Positions 41,470 through 53,005 of a DNA stretch of 54,603 nt are shown piece by piece. Under the pieces are notes generated by a model. That model made no database searches. It worked only from the letters and a program-made list of their open reading frames with translations, and was not told the DNA's origin. A program made the translations under genes and the position numbers. Every line of letters starts with the position of its first letter. The first letter of the stretch is position 1. Where the stretch lies: assembly GCA_007128895.1 (NCBI GenBank), contig SKWO01000010.1:1-54603 (forward strand), read 5' to 3'. Source of the stretch: Gammaproteobacteria bacterium (GTDB lineage: Bacteria; Pseudomonadota; Gammaproteobacteria; SKWO01).

Positions 41470-42802
41470 CCGCAAGCGGGCGCAGCGCTGGGCCGGCCGA
41501 CTCTCCGGGCGGCGCGAACGGCTGCAGGAGCCACCGGCACTGCTGGCCGAGGGGCGGCTGGTGCGCATGGTGGGGCTGACCATGGAGGCGGTCGGCTGCG
41601 AGCTCGATGTCGGGGCACGTTGCTTTGTTCAGGGGAGCAGTGGCGCCCAGCCGGTCGAGGCCGAGGTCGTCGGCTTTGCCGGTGATCGCCTCTACCTGAT
41701 GCCGACCGGTCCGATCCACGGCATCGGGCCCAACGCCCGTATCGTGCCGACCGGCCAGATGTATGAGGCCGCGGTCGGTGAGGCGCTGCTCGGGCGGGTG
41801 CTGGACGGGGCCGGGCGACCGCTCGATGGGCGACCGCTGCCCCATTTGTACGACCGCATGCCGCTCTCCGGCCATCCGATCAATCCGCTCGAACGTCAGC
41901 CGATTGAGATGCCACTTGATGTCGGTGTGCGTGCCATCAATGCCATGCTGACCGTCGGGCGAGGCCAGCGCATGGGGTTGTTTGCCGGCAGCGGCGTCGG
42001 CAAGAGCGTTCTGCTCGGTATGATGACCCGCTACACCACCGCCGATGTGGTGGTGGTGGGGCTGATCGGTGAGCGTGGCCGTGAGGTCAAGGAGTTCATC
42101 GACAACATCCTCGGGCCGGAGGGGCTGGCCCGCGCCGTCGTCGTTGCCGTGCCGGCCGACCACACGCCGGTGATGCGCATGCACGGCGCTTCGCTGGCCA
42201 CCAGCATTGCCGAGTACTTCCGTGATCGTGGCCACAACGTCTTGCTGCTGATGGACTCGTTGACCCGCTACGCCCAGGCGCAGCGGGAGATCGGGCTGGC
42301 CATCGGCGAGCCGCCCGCTACCAAGGGCTATCCGCCTTCGGTCTTTGCCCGGCTGCCGCAGCTGGTGGAGCGGGCCGGCAACGGTGCGGTTGGTGGCGGG
42401 TCGATCACGGCCTTTTATACGGTGTTGACCGAAGGGGACGATCAGCAGGACCCGATCGCCGATTCGGCCCGCGCCATCCTCGATGGCCACATTGTTCTGT
42501 CGCGCGACCTGGCCGAGTCGGGCCACTTCCCGGCGATCGATATCGAGGCCTCGATCAGTCGGGTGATGAACGAGATCGCCGACCCGGACCACCTGGAGGC
42601 GGCGCGACGTTTTCGGCGGGTCTGGTCGAGCTACCAGCAGAACCGTGACCTGATCAACATCGGCGCCTATGCGGCGGGGAGTGATCCGGTGATCGATGAG
42701 TCGATTGCGCGTATGCCGGGGATGCTCGACTTTCTGCGTCAGGATATCGGTCGGCAGGTGACGCTGGAGCAGAGCCTGCACGACCTCAGGACGCTCTGGT
42801 AA
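41453..42802 (+). CDS. fliI: flagellar export ATPase FliI
   Basis: ATG 41453; [48 protein letters not shown]. Confidence 0.96.
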   Translation: MDSQPDRKRAQRWAGRLSGRRERLQEPPALLAEGRLVRMVGLTMEAVGCELDVGARCFVQGSSGAQPVEAEVVGFAGDRLYLMPTGPIHGIGPNARIVPTGQMYEAAVGEALLGRVLDGAGRPLDGRPLPHLYDRMPLSGHPINPLERQPIEMPLDVGVRAINAMLTVGRGQRMGLFAGSGVGKSVLLGMMTRYTTADVVVVGLIGERGREVKEFIDNILGPEGLARAVVVAVPADHTPVMRMHGASLATSIAEYFRDRGHNVLLLMDSLTRYAQAQREIGLAIGEPPATKGYPPSVFARLPQLVERAGNGAVGGGSITAFYTVLTEGDDQQDPIADSARAILDGHIVLSRDLAESGHFPAIDIEASISRVMNEIADPDHLEAARRFRRVWSSYQQNRDLINIGAYAAGSDPVIDESIARMPGMLDFLRQDIGRQVTLEQSLHDLRTLW

Positions 42803-42808
42803 TCCTCC

Positions 42809-43246
42809 ATGGCACGCAAGCGATCGATGGAGACCCTGCAGCGACTTGCCGACAAGCGTGAGCAGGCCGCGGCACGTGCCATGGCCGATGCGCTGCGCCA
42901 ACTGCAGGAGCAGCGTGGTCGCATGGAGGGGCTGAGCGGTTTTCGCCAGGAGTATGCTCAGCGCCTGATCGAGAATGGGCGGCAGGGAATGGGGGTCAAT
43001 CGGCTCAGGGACCACCAGCGCTTTCTCGAGCGGCTCGATGAGGCGCAGTTGCAGCAGGTCGAGGCGATTCGGCGCGCCGAGGAGGCGTGCACCCAGCAGC
43101 GCCAGCTCTGGATGCTGGCGCGGCGCAACAGCGCCACCTACGACCGATTGGCCGAGCAGTATCGGCAAGCCGCCCGGCACGAGGCGGAACGGCGCGAGCA
43201 GCGCGAGACCGACGAGCACGCGACTCGCCACCACGCGAACGATTGA
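42809..43246 (+). CDS. fliJ: flagellar export chaperone FliJ
   Basis: coiled-coil 145 aa protein immediately after fliI. Confidence 0.88.
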   Translation: MARKRSMETLQRLADKREQAAARAMADALRQLQEQRGRMEGLSGFRQEYAQRLIENGRQGMGVNRLRDHQRFLERLDEAQLQQVEAIRRAEEACTQQRQLWMLARRNSATYDRLAEQYRQAARHEAERREQRETDEHATRHHAND

Positions 43247-43256
43247 GTCGGCGGTC

Positions 43257-43272
43257 TGGCACATTCCTTGCT
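43257..43272 (+). promoter_or_regulatory. putative sigma-54 promoter of fliK
   Basis: TGGCACA-TTCC-TTGCT, GG (43258) and GC (43270) 12 bp apart; about 34 bp upstream of ATG 43306. Confidence 0.8.
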
Positions 43273-43305
43273 GATTTCCATTGCAAAGCGATCAATCGCA
43301 CAGTG

Positions 43306-44565
43306 ATGGAGAAGGCGATGTCCCAGATCATGCAGATGTTCATGGCCGAACGCAGCCCGATGAGCGCCGCACCGGCCCCGGCCAGGGGGCGTGAACCGGG
43401 CGCCAGTGAGGGCGCGTCGGGTGAGTTCTCGGCCCTCTTTGCCGGCTTCACGCAGCGAGCCCCATCCACGTCCGCTCGGTCGGAGGGTGGTGCCTCCGGG
43501 CGGCCGAGTGAAGCGCCGGTCGATCTTGAACAGCGACTTGCCGCGGTCGGCGAGGCCTTGCCGCCGAAACTGGGCGAGCAGCTGCCGCCTGAGCTGAAGG
43601 TGCGTCTGACCGAGCTGGTGGAAGTACTTCCTGACGAGGAGATGCAGGCGTTGCTGGCCTTGCTGCACGGCTTGCCGGACGACCCAGCGGCGGCGCTGAC
43701 CCAGCTGAAGTCACTGGCCACTGGGGGTGGTGCCGTGGCAGTGATGGCCGATTATCTGGCCCATGGGGCGGGTGATCGTGCGGCTATGTTGCAGCGGCTG
43801 GCCGAGCTGCGGCCGTCCGAGGATGAAGCTGTGCTTCGGGGGCTGCGGGTAACGCGCGCGGAAGGTGATCGGGGTGAGGAACGGCGCCTCGAACTGGCCG
43901 CGCGCCCCGAGCTGTCCGAGCGGCCAGGGGTCGGGGAGAAGCGTGAGTTGCCGGCTGCGCAGGGGCGTGGGGTGGGTGTCGTCGTGGCGGATGCCGTGGC
44001 GGCCGCTCGCGCGACTGCCACCGGCGGTGAGGGGCAGTCGGCGGGCCAGCAGGGTGAAGGGCAGACGCGCGGGTTTGGTGCGCAGCTCTTGCCGTCCACC
44101 CCGGCAGCGGCGCAAGCGCAATTGGCTGCGCCGATCACCGTGCCCCCAGGCCAGCCGCAGTGGGGACAAGCGGTCGGTGAACGTCTGGTCTGGATGGTCG
44201 GGCAGAAGATCCAGCAGGTGCAGATCCAGCTCAATCCACGCCATCTCGGCCCGCTGGATATCCGGGTCAGTGTCGAGCGTGATGTGGTCAACGTCAATTT
44301 CAACGCCCAGCATGCGGTCACCCGGGAGGCGCTGGAACAGGCTCAGCCGAGGTTGCGCGAGCTGCTGGCCGGCCAGGGGTTGACCTTGGGCGAATTCGGC
44401 GTCTCGCAACAGTCGTTGGCCGGGCGTGATCAGCCTGGCAGTCGTGGCGAGGGTGCTGCCGCCGCCGGGCACCAGCCGGGTAACGGTGGGGAGAGCACCG
44501 AAGAGGAGGAGCTGGCCCGACCGCTGCGGATAGTCAAGGATGGGCTGATTGATTATTATGCGTGA
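43306..44565 (+). CDS. fliK: flagellar hook-length control protein FliK
   Basis: C-terminal IQQVQIQLNPRHLGPLDIRVSVERDVVNVNFNAQHAVTREALEQAQPRLRELLAGQGLTLGEFGVS. Confidence 0.9.
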   Translation: MEKAMSQIMQMFMAERSPMSAAPAPARGREPGASEGASGEFSALFAGFTQRAPSTSARSEGGASGRPSEAPVDLEQRLAAVGEALPPKLGEQLPPELKVRLTELVEVLPDEEMQALLALLHGLPDDPAAALTQLKSLATGGGAVAVMADYLAHGAGDRAAMLQRLAELRPSEDEAVLRGLRVTRAEGDRGEERRLELAARPELSERPGVGEKRELPAAQGRGVGVVVADAVAAARATATGGEGQSAGQQGEGQTRGFGAQLLPSTPAAAQAQLAAPITVPPGQPQWGQAVGERLVWMVGQKIQQVQIQLNPRHLGPLDIRVSVERDVVNVNFNAQHAVTREALEQAQPRLRELLAGQGLTLGEFGVSQQSLAGRDQPGSRGEGAAAAGHQPGNGGESTEEEELARPLRIVKDGLIDYYA

Positions 44566-44610
44566 GCGGGCTGGCCCGCCCGCTTACCCATCCCACCACA
44601 GGTAGGGTCC

Positions 44611-45315
44611 ATGTACGCGCGCAAGAGCCAGGATGAACTGGCCGAACTGGTCGATCGTCACGGAGTACTGGTCAAGCGGATCGCCTACCACCTGGTGGCG
44701 CGGCTGCCGCCAAGCGTGGCAGTCGATGATCTGATCCAGGCCGGCATGGTCGGGCTGATCGATGCCGCCCGTCAGTACGATGCCTCACAGGGGGCGGCCT
44801 TCGAGACCTACGCCACGATCCGCGTGCGCGGCGCCATGCTGGATGAACTGCGGCGCAATGACTGGGCGCCGAAGTCGGTTCATCGGCGCAGTCGTGAATT
44901 GGCCGAGGCGATCCGCCGGGTCGAGGCCGAACACGGACGCGAGGCGCGTGACAGTGAGGTGGCCGAGGCCTTGGGGATCAGCCTCGACGAGTACTGGCAG
45001 ATCCTGCAGGAGAGCAGCAGCTGCCGCATGTTCAGCTTCTCCGATATGAGCGATGATAGCGACGGTCCCGAAGGGGTGCGCAACCGTGCCGACGAAGGGC
45101 CGGGACCGGAGGGTGAGACCGAGCGTGATCAGTTTCGGGACCGGCTGGCCGGGGAGATCGATCGACTGCCAGAGCGCGAGCGGCTGGTGGTGGCGCTCTA
45201 CTACGATGAGGAGCTCAACCTGAAGGAGATCGGTGCGGTGCTGGGCGTGACGGAGTCGCGCATCAGTCAGATACTGAGTCAGGCACATCATCGGCTGCGC
45301 GCCCGGCTGAGCTAG
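44611..45315 (+). CDS. fliA: flagellar sigma factor FliA (sigma-28)
   Basis: [73 protein letters not shown]. Confidence 0.95.
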   Translation: MYARKSQDELAELVDRHGVLVKRIAYHLVARLPPSVAVDDLIQAGMVGLIDAARQYDASQGAAFETYATIRVRGAMLDELRRNDWAPKSVHRRSRELAEAIRRVEAEHGREARDSEVAEALGISLDEYWQILQESSSCRMFSFSDMSDDSDGPEGVRNRADEGPGPEGETERDQFRDRLAGEIDRLPERERLVVALYYDEELNLKEIGAVLGVTESRISQILSQAHHRLRARLS

Positions 45316-45335
45316 CGCTTCCCGAGTCGGCTGGT

Positions 45336-45364
45336 TCGACAGCCTCGCCGGCATCGGGTAAAGT
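45336..45364 (+). promoter_or_regulatory. putative sigma-70 promoter of galU
   Basis: TCGACA - 17 bp - TAAAGT. Confidence 0.45.
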
Positions 45365-45407
45365 AGCGACGAGCAACCTCAGAATACAAGCTGAACAGGC
45401 GTCCTTC

Positions 45408-46298
45408 ATGAAGAGCAAGAACCTGATCAACAAGGCGGTCTTTCCAGTCGCCGGACTCGGTACCCGGTTTCTCCCGGCGACCAAGGCCAACCCCAAGGAG
45501 ATGCTGCCGATCGTCGACAAGCCACTGATCCAGTATGCAGTGGAGGAGGCGGTCGAGGCCGGCATTACCCAGATGATCTTCATTACCGGGCGCAACAAGC
45601 GCTCGATTCCGGACCACTTCGACAAGGCATACGAACTGGAGGCCGAGCTCGAGGAGCGCGGCAAGAACCAGTTGCTCGAGATCGTGCGCAGCATTATCCC
45701 CGACCACGTCACCTGCATCTATATCCGCCAGGCGGTCACCCTGGGCCTGGGCCACGCCGTCCTCTGCGCCCGCCCGGTGGTCGGCAACGAGCCTTTTGCC
45801 GTGCTGCTGGCCGACGACCTGATGCATAACCCCGATGGGCGCGGTTGCACCGGCCAGATGGTCGACGCCTTCAATACCCATGGCAGCAGTCTGCTGGCGG
45901 TGCAGACCGTGGCGCCAGAGCATACCGACCGCTACGGCATTGTCGATGCCGAGAGCTGGCAGCCGCGCCTGAGCCGGGTGCGCGATATCGTCGAAAAGCC
46001 GGCGCCGGCCGATGCACCTTCCACCCTGGGTGTGGTTGGCCGCTATATCCTGACCCCGCGCATCTTCGATCGCCTCGAAGAGACGCCGCGTGGTGCCGGT
46101 GGCGAGATCCAGCTGACCGATGCGATCGCCATGCTGCTCAAGGAGGAGGAGGTGCTGGCCTACGAGTTCGAGGGCAAGCGCTACGACTGCGGTGACAAGC
46201 TGGGCTATCTGAAGGCAACCGTCGAGTTCGGTCTGCAGCACGAGGAGCTGGGTGACGGCTTTCGTGATTACCTGCGCCGGTACGCAACGGCACTATGA
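45408..46298 (+). CDS. galU: UTP-glucose-1-phosphate uridylyltransferase
   Basis: [40 protein letters not shown]. Confidence 0.96.
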   Translation: MKSKNLINKAVFPVAGLGTRFLPATKANPKEMLPIVDKPLIQYAVEEAVEAGITQMIFITGRNKRSIPDHFDKAYELEAELEERGKNQLLEIVRSIIPDHVTCIYIRQAVTLGLGHAVLCARPVVGNEPFAVLLADDLMHNPDGRGCTGQMVDAFNTHGSSLLAVQTVAPEHTDRYGIVDAESWQPRLSRVRDIVEKPAPADAPSTLGVVGRYILTPRIFDRLEETPRGAGGEIQLTDAIAMLLKEEEVLAYEFEGKRYDCGDKLGYLKATVEFGLQHEELGDGFRDYLRRYATAL

Positions 46299-47056
46299 GC
46301 GGCGTCACCGTGCAGCAGGCCACTGGTCCCCGTGTCATCGTGGCACTCGACTACCCGGATGCGGCCTCGGCACTGGCGCTGGCCGACCGGCTCGACCCGT
46401 CCCGCTGCCGGGTCAAGGTCGGCAAGGAGCTCTTTACCCGCGGCGGTCCGGCACTGGTGGAGCAGCTGATCGGCAAGGGCTTTGACCTCTTTCTCGATCT
46501 CAAGTATCACGACATCCCCAACACGGTGGCCGGTGCCTGCCGGGCGGCGGCGGATCTGGGCGTCTGGATGGTCAATGTCCATGCGCTGGGTGGCCGGCGC
46601 ATGATGGAGGCGGCGCGGGAGGCGGTCGCCCATGCCGAGCGGCCGCCGATCCTGCTCGCGGTGACCATCCTCACCAGCCTGGGGGAGGGCGATCTGCGTG
46701 AAATCGGGTTGGAAGACAGTGCCGGTGACAGTGTGGTGCGCTTGGCTCGGCTGGCGCACCGCAGCGGCATGGATGGCGTGGTCTGCTCACCGCGCGAGGT
46801 ACGCCTGCTGCGGCGCAACTTGAACCAGGCCTTCTGTCTGGTGACGCCGGGGATTCGCCCAGTCGGTGCTGGCGCCGATGATCAGGTGCGGGTGATGACA
46901 CCGGGGGATGCGATCCTGAGCGGGTCGGACTATCTGGTCATCGGGCGCCCGGTGACGGCGGTGGCTGACCCGCTGGCTGCGCTCGATGCGATCACGGCCG
47001 AGGTCGATCAGGCGCTGGTTCGCCGCCACGGTGACGACGCCGCTGCCAGCGAGTGA
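46295..47056 (+). CDS. pyrF: orotidine 5'-phosphate decarboxylase
   Basis: [56 protein letters not shown]. Confidence 0.95.
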   Translation: MSGVTVQQATGPRVIVALDYPDAASALALADRLDPSRCRVKVGKELFTRGGPALVEQLIGKGFDLFLDLKYHDIPNTVAGACRAAADLGVWMVNVHALGGRRMMEAAREAVAHAERPPILLAVTILTSLGEGDLREIGLEDSAGDSVVRLARLAHRSGMDGVVCSPREVRLLRRNLNQAFCLVTPGIRPVGAGADDQVRVMTPGDAILSGSDYLVIGRPVTAVADPLAALDAITAEVDQALVRRHGDDAAASE

Positions 47057-47062
47057 GCCGCC

Positions 47063-47290
47063 ATGACCGGTGAGTCGGCGACGTCCGGGGTGCATTGCCA
47101 CAACTGCCGCCACTTCTATATCACCTGGGATGAGCGTTTCCCTTACGGCTGTGAGGCGCTCGGCTTCAAGGGGCGTTTTCTGCCCTGTCTCAGCGTGCGT
47201 AACGCCTCTGGCTTCAGCTGCCTCTACTTTGAGCCGAAGACCGCCCCGCCTCGCCCACCGTCGACCCTGCCCGGAACGATCATCTGCTGA
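47063..47290 (+). CDS. small Cys-rich protein of unknown function
   Basis: 75 aa CHNCRHFYITWDERFPYGCEALGFKGRFLPCLSVRNASGFSCLYFEPK; good context after pyrF. Confidence 0.75.
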   Translation: MTGESATSGVHCHNCRHFYITWDERFPYGCEALGFKGRFLPCLSVRNASGFSCLYFEPKTAPPRPPSTLPGTIIC

Positions 47291-49765
<2,475 letters not shown>

Positions 49766-49860
49766 GCTGTTTCCTTGCCATCTGATGTCTCCTTCTGATG
49801 GTAACGAAGTCCGAGGCGATTTGTAAGGGGTTTGATGGCGTCGGCGAGCGGTGTCATCGG

Positions 49861-49882
49861 CGTGCAACGTGCAGGTTGCACG
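49861..49882. repeat. 8-bp perfect inverted repeat, candidate operator
   Basis: CGTGCAAC-GTGCAG-GTTGCACG in the glgP/hoxF intergenic region. Confidence 0.6.
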
Positions 49883-49883
49883 A

Positions 49884-49912
49884 TTGCAATTGTCCGATTG
49901 ATCGACTAGTGT
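49884..49912 (+). promoter_or_regulatory. putative sigma-70-like promoter of hoxFUYH
   Basis: TTGCAA - 17 bp - TAGTGT immediately downstream of the inverted repeat. Confidence 0.35.
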
Positions 49913-49941
49913 CAGAAGGGTGATACGACAAGGAGAGGCCG

Positions 49942-51747
49942 ATGGAGTCGCTTGACGACGAAGGGGTAGTGCTGCGGGTCGGGGAGGTCGCCGCGCGGCA
50001 TGGCGACGACCCCCACCGCCTGGTCCAGATCCTGCGTGATGTGCAGGCCGCGCTGCACCATGTGCCGGCGGCGGCGCTTGATGGTCTGGCTCAGCGGTTG
50101 GGTCTGGCGCGTGTCCAGGTTGAGGGGGTGGCGACCTTCTACAGCCACCTCAGCGCCACGGCACGTGGCCACTACCACTTTCTGTTCAGCGATGGTTACA
50201 CCGACCGTATGCTCGGGCGCGAGGCGCTGGTCGAGCAGCTCTGTGCTGCCCTGGGCGTCGAGCGCGGCGTGCCGTCGGCGGACGGCCGGGTGACGATCGA
50301 GGATACCGCCTGCACCGGCCTCTGCGACCAAGGGCCGGCCGGGCTGGTCAATGGCCGGCCGCTGAGCGGCCTCGGGCCGATGCGGATCGAGACCATCGCC
50401 GGTCTGGTCAAGCTCGGTGTGCCGGTCGACGAGTGGCCGCAGGAACTCTTCGACGTGGCCGACAATATCCACCGCCGTGACCTTCTTTTGGCGGGGCCGA
50501 TCCAGTCTGGCGACGGGGTGCGTGCCGTGCTCGAGCGCGGCGCCGAGGCGACCCTGGCCGAGGTCGAGCGTGCCGGCCTGCGCGGCCGTGGCGGTGCTGG
50601 CTTCCCGACCGCACGCAAGTGGGGCTTCTGCCGCCAGGCGGAGGCCGACGAGCGTGTCGTCGCCTGCAACGCCGACGAGGGCGAACCCGGTACCTTCAAG
50701 GACCGTGTGTTGCTGCATACCCAGCCAGATCTGGTCTTCGAAGGGATGACCGTTTGCGCCCGGGTCATCGGCGCCCGACGCGGTCTGGTCTATCTGCGGG
50801 GCGAGTATGCCTTTCTGCGTGAGCCACTCGAGGCGGTGCTCGCCGAACGTCGCCGGCAGGGGCTGCTCGGCAAGGCGATCCTCGGCGCGGAGGGGTTCGA
50901 CTTTGATATCGAGATCCACCTCGGCGCCGGTGCCTATATCTGCGGCGAGGAGTCGGCGATGATCGAATCGCTTGAGGGCCACCGCGGCACGCCGCGCATC
51001 CGTCCGCCCTTTCCGGTGGTCAGCGGTTATCTCGGTCTGCCGACGGTGGTCGATAACGTCGAGAGCTTTGCCGCCGCCGGGGCGATCGCCGCCCATGGTG
51101 GCGACTGGTTTTGCGCCTGTGGCACCGCCGAATCGACCGGAACCAAGCTGCTCAGCGTCGCTGGCGACTGTGCCCGTCCTGGCATCTACGAGTTTCCTTT
51201 CGGCGTCACCGTCGCCGAGGTGCTCGAGGCGTGTGGCGGCAGCGGTGCCCGCGCGGTGCAGGTCGGCGGCCCTTCCGGTACCTGTATCGGCCAGACCGAG
51301 TTCAGTCGCCGCATCGCCTTCGAGGACCTAGCCACCGGCGGCGCCTTCACCGTCTTCGGCCCAGGGCGCGACATGGTCGAGGTGGCGCTGCACCACAGCC
51401 GCTTCTTCGCCCACGAGAGCTGCGGCTTCTGCACACCGTGTCGGGTCGGCACCAGTGTGCTGGCCCAGGGGCTGGAGCGGATCGCCCGTGGTGGGGCAGG
51501 GCGCGCTGATCTTGAACCGCTCAAGCAGTTGTCCGGGGTGATGCGCTCGATGAGCCACTGCGGCCTCGGCATGACCGCGGCCAACCCCTTCATGCAGACC
51601 CTGGAGCGCTTCCCCGAAGACTACGAGGAGCGGCTGGCCGGCGACGACGTGATGCCGGCCTTCGACCTTGACGCGGCGCTGGCCGAGGCGCGTGCGCTGA
51701 GCGGCCGCGACGACGCCCACGCCCACCTGGAGCAGCGCCATGGCTGA
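49942..51747 (+). CDS. hoxF: NAD-reducing bidirectional hydrogenase diaphorase subunit HoxF (NuoE-like + NuoF fusion)
   Basis: 601 aa; NuoE-like N-terminus, RGRGGAGFPTARKWGF, CNADEGEPGTFKDR, GAYICGEESAMIESLEG, CGFCTPCRVG. Confidence 0.93.
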   Translation: MESLDDEGVVLRVGEVAARHGDDPHRLVQILRDVQAALHHVPAAALDGLAQRLGLARVQVEGVATFYSHLSATARGHYHFLFSDGYTDRMLGREALVEQLCAALGVERGVPSADGRVTIEDTACTGLCDQGPAGLVNGRPLSGLGPMRIETIAGLVKLGVPVDEWPQELFDVADNIHRRDLLLAGPIQSGDGVRAVLERGAEATLAEVERAGLRGRGGAGFPTARKWGFCRQAEADERVVACNADEGEPGTFKDRVLLHTQPDLVFEGMTVCARVIGARRGLVYLRGEYAFLREPLEAVLAERRRQGLLGKAILGAEGFDFDIEIHLGAGAYICGEESAMIESLEGHRGTPRIRPPFPVVSGYLGLPTVVDNVESFAAAGAIAAHGGDWFCACGTAESTGTKLLSVAGDCARPGIYEFPFGVTVAEVLEACGGSGARAVQVGGPSGTCIGQTEFSRRIAFEDLATGGAFTVFGPGRDMVEVALHHSRFFAHESCGFCTPCRVGTSVLAQGLERIARGGAGRADLEPLKQLSGVMRSMSHCGLGMTAANPFMQTLERFPEDYEERLAGDDVMPAFDLDAALAEARALSGRDDAHAHLEQRHG

Positions 51748-52456
51748 CGGCACGATCACCATTGACGGACAGACAGTCCCGTTCACCGAGGGACAGACGA
51801 TCATGCAGGCGGCGGAGGCGGCCGGCGTCTACATTGCCCACCTCTGTCACCACCCGGAGTTTCGCCCGCACGGTAGCTGCAAGCTGTGCACGGTCAAGGC
51901 CGGTGGGCGCCATGTCGCCGCCTGCACCGCGCCGGCCAGCGACGGACTCGAGGTCGAGAACGAGAGCGAGGAGCTGGCCGCCGGGCGCCGTGCCTTGCTG
52001 CAGCTGCTCTTTGTCGAGGGCAACCACTACTGCCCCTTCTGCGAACGCAGCGGCAACTGCCAGTTGCAGGCACTGGCCTACCGCTACGGCATGGTCGAGC
52101 CGCACTTTCCCCACTTCTACCCGCAGCGTGAGGTCGATGCCAGCCACCCCGATGTGGTGTTGGAGCGTAACCGCTGTATCCTCTGCGCGCTGTGCGTGCG
52201 TGCCAGCCGCGACGTCGACGGCAAGCACGTCTTCGACATCGTCGGGCGCGGCATCCACGCCCGCTTGGCGGTCAACAGTGCCAGTGGCCGTCTGGCCGAC
52301 ACCGATCTTGCCCCGGGTGACCGGGCGCTCGAGGTCTGTCCGGTCGGTGCGATCATCGTCCGTGGCCGCGGTTTCGCCGTGCCGATCGGCGAGCGACTGT
52401 ATGACCACCGGCCGATCAATGAGATTGGCAACCGAGTGCCGGAGAGCGAACAATGA
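51740..52456 (+). CDS. hoxU: NAD-reducing hydrogenase subunit HoxU
   Basis: 2Fe-2S ferredoxin-like N-terminus, NHYCPFCERSGNCQLQ, NRCILCALCVRASRDVDGKHVFDIVGRG. Confidence 0.94.
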   Translation: MADGTITIDGQTVPFTEGQTIMQAAEAAGVYIAHLCHHPEFRPHGSCKLCTVKAGGRHVAACTAPASDGLEVENESEELAAGRRALLQLLFVEGNHYCPFCERSGNCQLQALAYRYGMVEPHFPHFYPQREVDASHPDVVLERNRCILCALCVRASRDVDGKHVFDIVGRGIHARLAVNSASGRLADTDLAPGDRALEVCPVGAIIVRGRGFAVPIGERLYDHRPINEIGNRVPESEQ

Positions 52457-52995
52457 GCAAGATCCGCATCGCCACCACCTCGCTGGCCGGCTGCTTCGGC
52501 TGCCACATGTCGATCCTCGATATCGACGAGAAGCTCTTCGATCTGGCCGCTGTGGCCGAGTTCGACCGCTCGCCGATCACCGACATCAAGCAGTGCGGTC
52601 CGTGCGACATCGGCATCGTCGAGGGTGGCGTCTGCAACGCCGAGAACGTCGAGGTGCTGCGTGAGTTTCGCCGCCACTGCAAGGTTCTGATCGCCTGCGG
52701 TGCCTGCGCCATCACCGGCGGTATTCCGGCGCTGCGCAACGGGGTGCCACTGGTCGAATGCATGGCCGAGGCCTATCTCGACGGCATTGGCACCGAGAAC
52801 CCATCGCGCACCGTGCCCAACGACCCGGAGTTGCCGCTGCTGCTGAACCGGGTCCACCCGATCCAGGAGGTGGTCCGTATCGATCACTTCCTGCCCGGCT
52901 GCCCGCCGCCGGCCGAGGCGATCTGGCAGGCGATCAGCGACCTGCTGGCTGGCCGTGAACCGACCCTGAGCTACACCCAACTGCACTACGACTGA
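52453..52995 (+). CDS. hoxY: NAD-reducing [NiFe] hydrogenase small subunit HoxY
   Basis: TTSLAGCFGCHMSILDIDEKLFDL, ACGACAITGGIPALRN, DHFLPGCPPPAEAIW. Confidence 0.95.
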   Translation: MSKIRIATTSLAGCFGCHMSILDIDEKLFDLAAVAEFDRSPITDIKQCGPCDIGIVEGGVCNAENVEVLREFRRHCKVLIACGACAITGGIPALRNGVPLVECMAEAYLDGIGTENPSRTVPNDPELPLLLNRVHPIQEVVRIDHFLPGCPPPAEAIWQAISDLLAGREPTLSYTQLHYD

Positions 52996-53005
52996 CGAGC
53001 CGCCC

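Noticed and set aside
44565-44584. AGCGGGC/GCCCGCT hairpin at the fliK stop codon
   Set aside because: Seven-bp stem without U-tract in a very GC-rich region; could be chance.
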